5,830 bases of DNA. Source: Bacteroidales bacterium. Its GTDB lineage: Bacteria > Bacteroidota > Bacteroidia > Bacteroidales > UBA1556. Of the stretch, positions 3,401-5,830 are shown one piece after another (within the stretch, counting starts at the first letter, position 1; each line of letters starts with the position of its first letter). Below the pieces are notes generated by a model. It was not told where the DNA came from and made no database searches. It saw only the letters and a list, made by a program, of their open reading frames with translations. Position numbers and translations under genes: made by a program. The stretch is from positions 1 through 5,830 of the forward strand of contig JAOZKO010000186.1 of assembly GCA_029935325.1 (NCBI GenBank), written 5' to 3'.

Positions 3401-5830
3401 AATTGATGCAGGACTCGAATTAGCCGTTGATATTGGGGCTATTTTTGTTAGTCCTCCAAACCCACAAAAACATTTGGGTTATTGGCACAATCCTAGAAAT
3501 TTGGCAAATGGAGGCCAATTTCTTGGTACAAATATTCATAATGGAAGAGCTGTCGCTTCAGTTATGCTATTAGATGATTTCCATACAATTGGAGAAGTTG
3601 GGTATGATGCATATAATCTTGGATATGCTATAGGTAATAATTATTTAAACTCTCAACAGCAATATAAAGGTACATTATATGAGAATATAGAGTACACATA
3701 TCCTGAAGGTAATTATACTACATCTAACTTAAATTTTGCATTTACAAGGTCATTTAAACCAGATATAAAGTTTGAGAATTTCAATAGCAGCAATGGTAAT
3801 ATTACACTAGATTTAACATCATCTAGGCCCTTGTTCCAAGAAGGAACCACAACCGAAATTGCTCCAGACATATATATAAATAACCAAATTCCTGTAAATA
3901 TGACTCAAATAGTCCCAGTTGGGAACGATGTTAGAAGATTTACTGCACAAATTCCCTGGAGTATAATTCCTGATTTTGATCCATTGAATCCATATGAGTG
4001 GGATGGTAGTTTAAGTGTCGAGGCAAATAATTTTGAAACAAGATTTGGAACATGTGTTGGAAATCAATGCGGAATTGGTAGTCAATATTTCATTGCTCCA
4101 AACATAAACCAAAACAAAGATATAACTTACACTTCTTATGGAGAACTATTTATAGAAGATAGTACATTCATTAATCAAGCAAGTTTAGTAACCCTAAACG
4201 TTGAAACATATTTCACAATTCCAACACAAAACTTTTTAGATCCCCTTAGTTATGCATTTAATTTTACTTCAAGTGAAACTTCATTTAATAAGCCTATTAA
4301 GTTAGTTGTACATTATGACACTACAATTAATATATCCAATTTATCTGAATTAAATTTATACAAAAGATCAGAATCTAATGAATGGATAGAAACGCCTGCT
4401 ATTAAAGACACAATTAACCATCAATTAATTCTTGAAAATACTGAGACAGGAACTTATGTGGCAGCATATTTTAATACCAATGTTCCACGATTAATAGTTT
4501 TACCAACAACAACTTTGAACTTTGATAGTGTTAATATAGGGCAATGTGAATACCTTGATTATCATCTTAAAGGGATCAATTTAATTTCAGAAGTAACCAT
4601 AAAATTACCTAAAGGATTTCAAGTTTCGGTTGATCAAAATATTGGATACGATAGTTTAATTGTTGTACAACAAAATAATGGAACTATCAATCAGAATATT
4701 TTTGCAAGATTTTGTCCAAGCGAATTAATTTCTTATAATGGTAATATAATTAATTCTTCACCCGGTTGTGATTCTACATTTGTTACAGTCTCTGGAATTG
4801 GAGTTCATTTATTTGACTTCGATCTTAAAGTTTTTCTTGAAGGCCCATTTGATGGTGTTGTGATGAATCCAATCATAAATGATCTAAACTACCTGCCGTT
4901 GAATCAACCCTATAATATTCCTCCCTGGAACTATCTTGGGTCTGAAAGTGTTAGTGCGATCCCAAATGCTGATGTCGTAGATTGGGTTTTGGTAGAATTA
5001 AGGGAAACTTCTGGAGATGTTACAACTGCTAACTCAGAGACTCTTCTGGCACGGCGTGCATGCTTTTTAATACAAAGTGGAGAAATCGTTGAATTGGATG
5101 GGATTAGTAATCTGACATTCGATGTTGAGATAAATGAAAACCTTTTTGTCGTGATAAGGCACAGAAACCATCTTGAAATAATATCTTCAAATGCATTATC
5201 AGTATCAGATGGTGTTTACAGTTATGAGTTTTATTCAGATGTTGATCAGGCATATGGGAGCGGTTTAGCTCAGAAGAACCTTGGAAATAATATGTACGGA
5301 ATGATTGGAGGGGACGGAAATGCAGATGGAATAGTGAATGATTTAGATAAAAATTTGTGGTCCCTGGAAGCTGGAGAATCTGGATATTTGAATGGAGATT
5401 TAAATTTGAATGGAGAAGTTGAAAATGCTGACAAAAATCATATCTGGGTTCCAAATTTAGGATATTCAACGCAAGTCCCAGATTCAACAAACCAACCCCC
5501 ATCCCAACCAACAACCCCATCACCTGGAAATGGATCAATTGATCAGGCAATAAACACGACCTTATCCTGGACCTGTACTGATCCTGAAAGTGATCCGTTA
5601 ACCTATGATGTCTATTTTGGAGAAACGAATCCACCTGTGTTAGTTTTATCAGGGCAAACCTCTAATACTTATGATCCGGGTACTTTAAATTACAATACAA
5701 TCTACTACTGGAAAATTACAGCCCACGACGACCATACCAACAGTACTGAAGGTTCTATTTGGAATTTTACAACAGGAGAAGAGCCTAATCTACCTCCAAA
5801 TCAACCAACAAACCCAACACCTGGAAATGG
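342..5830 (+). CDS. Large secreted multi-domain protein with VWA, Ig-like, dockerin-like and Fn3 domains (3' end outside window)
   Basis: A single frame runs without a stop from the ATG at 342 to the window edge, giving at least 1829 residues. The start is fixed by AGGAGG five bases upstream and by an immediate Sec signal peptide (MKKW, then a Phe/Leu-rich core). In order the protein shows a choice-of-anchor-J/MAM-like jelly roll (59-206), a VWA domain (274-462), two Ig-like repeats (497-709), a carboxypeptidase-regulatory-like domain (746-796), an unassigned region (797-1263), a surface beta domain (1264-1377), a GFxVS Ig-like domain (1384-1488), an FCB module with a dockerin-like pair (1489-1713) and Fn3-like repeats (1717 onward). 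No protease, glycosidase or other catalytic motif was seen. The architecture suggests an extracellular adhesin or ligand-binding surface protein; the ligand cannot be told from sequence. Two in-phase Fn3 units suggest more repeats and a sorting or anchor signal beyond the window. No neighbouring intact gene is visible, so operon context is unknown. Confidence is high for the gene and secretion, moderate for domain names, low for a role. Confidence 0.95.
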   Translation, partial: MKKWSYLISVFFLFFSSALFSQNQDEPNINKGQFLPAPEIKRSTSLKNKLLESDVIQLFNEEFESGQGSWSLSGSWQIGQPTTGPNNGYNSPNCAATNLSGDYSNNANDWLITPVIELPNQADDILLKFYEWFNLESGYDYGRIKISTDGGANWIQLTTSNGSSGWHETIISLTTYQGESVLIGFHLTSDGSVTSVGWYIDNIGIDIIEPIPLEATMQTLNSQNFPLIYMNVGVESFGVGISTLEQSNFSVYENGVLQTDLFEVTPPEIGGGQRLADIVFLMDNSGSMDDEQQAISNNMITFIDQLVQSDIDYALGLCRFGQSANSGNPIIEDNGILTQDAAYYRDDVWLRNTTDGGNEPGYYAITQSVSGFNFRPGTQKIFIILTDETPDQGGATQQQAIDACINNGVGLYAMTNSESAALNQVSTATNGQYYNITDPFDQILNDIGTSISNNYIVRYSSSNSSCNGVLRNVEVMVMHEGNQATTTGSYMPCQAPSIERTPTTIELHNQAWAEYTEFTIDVIVTDNFTPYVNNVKLYYKNTNTGATNYQYLIMTDLGGDIWRGIIPTNEVTSPGLDYYLIASDGTATVSDPPVEPSLNPYQFAILPNVAPSIVHTTPEYFTLGQEIEISADIIDNTNILDIARLFYRERGQIIYQSVEMLLISGNEFQAIIPSSFAVQEGVDYYISAWDNFGVRTDHGTNANPHQIDLPSGKISLTDIFVQQINDVDFIPYTPYDVIGILVNDKVRFKGLVTDDQGNPLSNTQVQVYSSVDYDPENSKNGLDYITTNENGIFYFPNQIDYIEMNNYAGVYPFWFALNTDIAIPFLMLLSDQSNTLDYINNKLRENLPNESILDMKYELFDDSDFQDMILPFIPYPPFPDDLNSDFNNSFWGTFVACYVGPTDLNFLLSSDFNSGWLTTGLNIYNQKVGLMLENLPERYQSSIPLSVNAKDYNPTKKNNLIWYGIEGLVCLSTLIPTGVTQVVGPIGCAALKVHIAKDAIKTVVTNDNLQQIVGADGNDEIDAGLELAVDIGAIFVSPPNPQKHLGYWHNPRNLANGGQFLGTNIHNGRAVASVMLLDDFHTIGEVGYDAYNLGYAIGNNYLNSQQQYKGTLYENIEYTYPEGNYTTSNLNFAFTRSFKPDIKFENFNSSNGNITLDLTSSRPLFQEGTTTEIAPDIYINNQIPVNMTQIVPVGNDVRRFTAQIPWSIIPDFDPLNPYEWDGSLSVEANNFETRFGTCVGNQCGIGSQYFIAPNINQNKDITYTSYGELFIEDSTFINQASLVTLNVETYFTIPTQNFLDPLSYAFNFTSSETSFNKPIKLVVHYDTTINISNLSELNLYKRSESNEWIETPAIKDTINHQLILENTETGTYVAAYFNTNVPRLIVLPTTTLNFDSVNIGQCEYLDYHLKGINLISEVTIKLPKGFQVSVDQNIGYDSLIVVQQNNGTINQNIFARFCPSELISYNGNIINSSPGCDSTFVTVSGIGVHLFDFDLKVFLEGPFDGVVMNPIINDLNYLPLNQPYNIPPWNYLGSESVSAIPNADVVDWVLVELRETSGDVTTANSETLLARRACFLIQSGEIVELDGISNLTFDVEINENLFVVIRHRNHLEIISSNALSVSDGVYSYEFYSDVDQAYGSGLAQKNLGNNMYGMIGGDGNADGIVNDLDKNLWSLEAGESGYLNGDLNLNGEVENADKNHIWVPNLGYSTQVPDSTNQPPSQPTTPSPGNGSIDQAINTTLSWTCTDPESDPLTYDVYFGETNPPVLVLSGQTSNTYDPGTLNYNTIYYWKITAHDDHTNSTEGSIWNFTTGEEPNLPPNQPTNPTPGN
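516..959 (+). other. Choice-of-anchor-J / MAM-like jelly-roll domain (residues 59-206)
   Basis: The segment opens with FNEEFESG...WSLSGSWQIG, the usual 'E-x-F-E-x-G...W' entry of this family. It continues with NDWLITPVIELP, then LKFYEWFNLE, IKISTDGGANW, GWHETIISL, and ends with the diagnostic VGWYIDNIGID (about 196-206). This order of motifs matches the choice-of-anchor-J domains, beta jelly rolls related to eukaryotic MAM domains that are common near the N-terminus of secreted FCB proteins and of secreted peptidases. The length of about 148 residues is typical. In this family it is thought to bind carbohydrate or protein ligands; here that is inference. Confidence 0.8.
1161..1727 (+). other. 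von Willebrand factor A domain (residues 274-462)
   Basis: The first strand and metal loop read RLADIVFLMDNSGSM, giving the MIDAS motif D283-x-S285-x-S287. The third MIDAS element is the aspartate D387 in FIILTDETPD. Between them, the second loop reads TTDGGNEPGYYAI (T353 to I365), where canonical VWA domains have a metal-binding Thr before a GG and a helix. The domain ends with helix QILNDIGTSIS and strand NYIVRYSSS, as expected for a Rossmann-like VWA fold. Residues 207-273 before it form a beta segment ending in NFSVYENG, the usual pre-VWA element in bacterial surface proteins. C466 and C493 lie just after the domain and could form a disulfide. Role inferred: metal-dependent protein or matrix binding outside the cell. 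Confidence 0.88.
1830..2159 (+). other. Ig-like repeat A (residues 497-606)
   Basis: Repeat A opens PSIERTP and has the pattern of an Ig/Fn3-like sandwich: FTIDVIVTDN, VNNVKLYYKN, then IWRGIIPTNEV...GLDYYLIASDG. It is homologous to the following unit, with the same PSI entry, the 'D-[IV]-x-D-N' strand, the '[LK]-x-Y[YR]' strand, the '-IIP-' turn and the 'G-[LV]-DYY-[LI]' strand. Such units often follow VWA or protease domains in FCB secreted proteins and probably act as spacers. It is slightly longer than repeat B. Confidence 0.7.
2175..2468 (+). other. Ig-like repeat B (residues 612-709)
   Basis: Repeat B begins PSIVHTTPEYFTLGQEIEI and continues ISADIIDNTNI, IARLFYRERG, NEFQAIIPSSF and GVDYYISAWDNFG, ending NPHQIDL. 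The motif order copies repeat A, but the two differ at most positions, so the duplication is old. The final 'NPH-x-[ILV]' ending is common in this type of domain. It is a beta-sandwich spacer by inference. Confidence 0.72.
2577..2729 (+). other. Carboxypeptidase regulatory-like beta domain (residues 746-796)
   Basis: The sequence VRFKGLVTDDQGNPLSNTQV, then QVYSS, and later TTNENGIFYFP matches the carboxypeptidase D regulatory-like fold: 'G-x-V-x-D-x-x-G-x-P-[IL]' at the start and 'T-[DN]-x-[DN]-G-x-[FY]' about 40 residues on. It is a small transthyretin-like sandwich used as a spacer or binding unit in many FCB outer-surface proteins. It is short and has an insertion-like acidic loop (YDPENSKNGLDY) before the second motif. 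Confidence 0.65.
2730..4130 (+). other. Unassigned central region (residues 797-1263)
   Basis: No domain family is recognised over about 467 residues. Visible parts are an aromatic, Pro-rich and acidic first third (YPFWF, PFIPYPPFPDD, NSFWGTF), a hydrophobic glycine-rich helical stretch (964-1036), a stretch with GYWHNPRNLANGG (His and Trp rich), and then beta-like sequence leading to C1238 and C1243, which are five residues apart (GTCVGNQCGIG) and could form a small disulfide loop. Unlike its flanks it shows no repeat. It could be a lineage-specific domain, a diverged known fold, or an enzyme-like unit; no catalytic signature can be named. Confidence 0.6.
3231..3449 (+). other. Internal hydrophobic helical stretch (residues 964-1036)
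   Basis: Residues from about 968 to 991 (VCLSTLIP, then TGVTQVVGPIGCAAL) contain no charged residue and many Gly and Ala. A basic amphipathic part (KVHIAKDAIKTVV), an acidic linker (ADGNDEIDAGLE) and a second hydrophobic patch (LAVDIGAIFV) follow. The pattern is helical in a protein that is otherwise all beta. It could be a buried helical bundle or, less likely for a secreted protein, a membrane-inserting segment. Confidence 0.5.
4131..4472 (+). other. Surface-protein beta domain (residues 1264-1377)
   Basis: The second half has a pattern often seen in bacterial surface proteins: '-F-x-KPI-x-L-x-V-x-YD' (Y1325, D1326), then LSELNLYKR, then NEWIETPAI (W1348), and a closing GTYVAAYF (Y1372). 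This 'hydrophobic-YD ... L-x-L-[YW] ... W ... G-x-Y' arrangement is typical of beta domains in which a short statement of strands precedes a sandwich domain. The family name cannot be given with confidence. It leads directly into the GFxVS domain. Confidence 0.45.
4491..4805 (+). other. FCB-type Ig-like domain with GFxVS core (residues 1384-1488)
   Basis: The sequence runs LIVLPTTTLNFDSVNIGQ, then LKGINLISEVTIKLPKGFQVSVDQ, GYDSLIVVQQNNGTI, IFARFCPSELISYNGNI and FVTVSGIGV. This matches a domain common in secreted Bacteroidota and relatives: 'L-x-F-G-x-V-x-x-G', 'G-x-[ND]-L', 'P-x-GF-x-VS', 'V-R-F-x-P', 'Y-x-G-x-I' and the terminal 'V-x-V-x-G-x-G'. It is related to the ASPM-SPD-2-Hydin-like fold. 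C1402, C1458 and C1476 fall within it, which is more cysteine than I expect for the family. Confidence 0.72.
4806..5480 (+). other. Conserved FCB extracellular module with dockerin-like end (residues 1489-1713)
   Basis: The module reads LKVFLEGPFDG, then LPLNQPYNIPPWNY, AIPNADVVDWVLVELRE, ARRACFLIQSGEIVELDG, LFVVIRHRNHLEIISSNAL, GVYSYEFYSDVDQAYG and MYGMIGGDGNADG, and closes with PNLGYSTQVP. I recognise this motif series from many uncharacterised secreted proteins of Bacteroidota and Cloacimonadota-like genomes, where it usually sits close to the C-terminus. Its function is not known to me. The last 60 residues form two EF-hand-like loops. Here it is internal, followed by Fn3-like repeats. 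Confidence 0.75.
5313..5432 (+). other. Dockerin-like pair of calcium-binding loops (residues 1658-1697)
   Basis: Loop 1 is DGNADGIVNDLD with ligands D1658, N1660, D1662 and D1669 at positions 1, 3, 5 and 12. Loop 2 is DLNLNGEVENAD with D1686, N1688, N1690 and D1697 at the same positions. The 28-residue offset between the loops and the F-hand form match dockerin type I. Both are followed by K-N and a Trp (DKNLW, DKNHIW), so they are internal duplicates. Calcium-stabilised folding is expected; partner binding to a cohesin is not implied, as no cohesin is seen. Confidence 0.8.
5490..5774 (+). other. Fibronectin-III-like repeat 1 (residues 1717-1811)
   Basis: It starts NQPPSQPTTPSPGNG, continues TTLSWTCTDPESDPLTYDVYFG, then TYDPGTLNYNTIYYWKITAHD, and ends IWNFTTG. 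The 'L-x-W-x-C-x-DP-[ED]-x-DPLTYDVYFG' and 'L-x-Y-x-T-x-YYWKI-x-A-x-D' motifs are typical of Fn3-like stalk repeats in FCB and other environmental bacteria. The unit is about 95 residues with a short acidic linker (GEEPN) before the next copy. Confidence 0.85.
5505..5533 (+). repeat. Direct repeat, left copy (Fn3 entry)
   Basis: These 29 bases match 5802-5830 at 27 positions, differing only at the 11th and 16th bases. The offset is 297 bases, exactly 99 codons, so the copies mark tandem protein repeats. The close match at DNA level suggests recent duplication or gene conversion, but the Pro/Thr-rich entry could also be under strong protein constraint. Confidence 0.85.
5799..5830 (+). other. 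Start of fibronectin-III-like repeat 2 (cut by window end)
   Basis: NQPTNPTPGNG repeats the opening of the previous unit in the same reading frame, 99 codons later. Only the first strand is present, so the rest of this repeat, any further copies and the C-terminus lie beyond the window. Confidence 0.8.
5802..5830 (+). repeat. Direct repeat, right copy (Fn3 entry, cut by window end)
   Basis: This is the second copy of the 29-base unit at 5505-5533 with two substitutions. It runs to the edge of the window, so the true length of the match is unknown. Confidence 0.85.

Noticed and set aside
3351..3422. Acidic stretch DGNDEIDAGLE as a possible single EF-hand
   Set aside because: The spacing of acidic residues does not fit the 12-residue loop: the position of the glycine is wrong and the last ligand position falls on Leu. 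The true calcium loops are at 5313-5432.
3459..3480. Perfect six-base inverted repeat AACCCA / TGGGTT
   Set aside because: It is short, inside the coding region, has no T run and is expected by chance in a sequence of this length.
5104..5634. Long open frame on the minus strand, 176 codons, antisense to the FCB module and Fn3 repeat
   Set aside because: The plus strand here encodes strongly patterned dockerin-like and Fn3-like domains. The minus-strand product is rich in His, Leu and Gln with no domain pattern, no ribosome binding site is seen, and it is the shadow of the real gene.
342..5830. Possibility that the gene is a secreted metalloprotease or subtilase, as such domains often accompany choice-of-anchor-J and Ig-like units
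   Set aside because: No HExxH, no Asp-His-Ser triad motif and no Cys-His peptidase signature was seen in the 1829 residues read.

Overview
The window is almost entirely one very large coding region. It starts at an ATG at 342 behind a strong Shine-Dalgarno sequence and stays open, with no stop codon, to the last base (1829 complete codons plus two bases). Its product is a secreted, multi-domain surface or extracellular protein whose C-terminus lies outside the window. The DNA is AT-rich. The style of the domains points to the FCB superphylum (Bacteroidota, Cloacimonadota, Marinimicrobia, Calditrichota and relatives): a choice-of-anchor-J/MAM-like jelly roll, a von Willebrand A domain, an Ig-like domain with a 'GF-x-VS' core, and a conserved module with 'PWNY', 'DVVDWVLVELR' and 'RHRNHL' motifs and a dockerin-like calcium-binding pair. 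The perfect AGGAGG ribosome binding site is less typical of Bacteroidota proper, so a lineage such as Cloacimonadota is plausible. This is inference from motifs recognised by eye, not from a search.

Layout: 1-196 holds short reading-frame fragments that may be the decayed or frameshifted end of an upstream gene. 197-341 is an AT-rich intergenic leader with a weak terminator-like inverted repeat and then the ribosome binding site. 342-5830 is the large gene. Protein order: signal peptide (residues 1-21), jelly-roll domain (59-206), pre-VWA beta segment (about 207-273), VWA domain with a DxSxS metal site (274-462), two homologous Ig-like repeats (497-606 and 612-709), a carboxypeptidase-regulatory-like beta sandwich (746-796), a long region with no recognisable domain and an internal hydrophobic helical stretch (797-1263), a surface-protein beta domain (1264-1377), a GFxVS Ig-like domain (1384-1488), a conserved FCB module ending in two EF-hand/dockerin-type loops (1489-1713), and the first of at least two fibronectin-III-like repeats (from 1717).

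No RNA gene, CRISPR array, insertion sequence or second complete gene is supported. The protein looks like a large extracellular adhesin or matrix/binding protein: VWA and jelly-roll binding heads near the N-terminus, beta-sandwich spacers, and Fn3-type stalk repeats towards the unseen C-terminus, where a sorting or anchoring signal would be expected. The parts most worth a second look are the unassigned 467-residue centre and the unusual internal position of the dockerin-like module.
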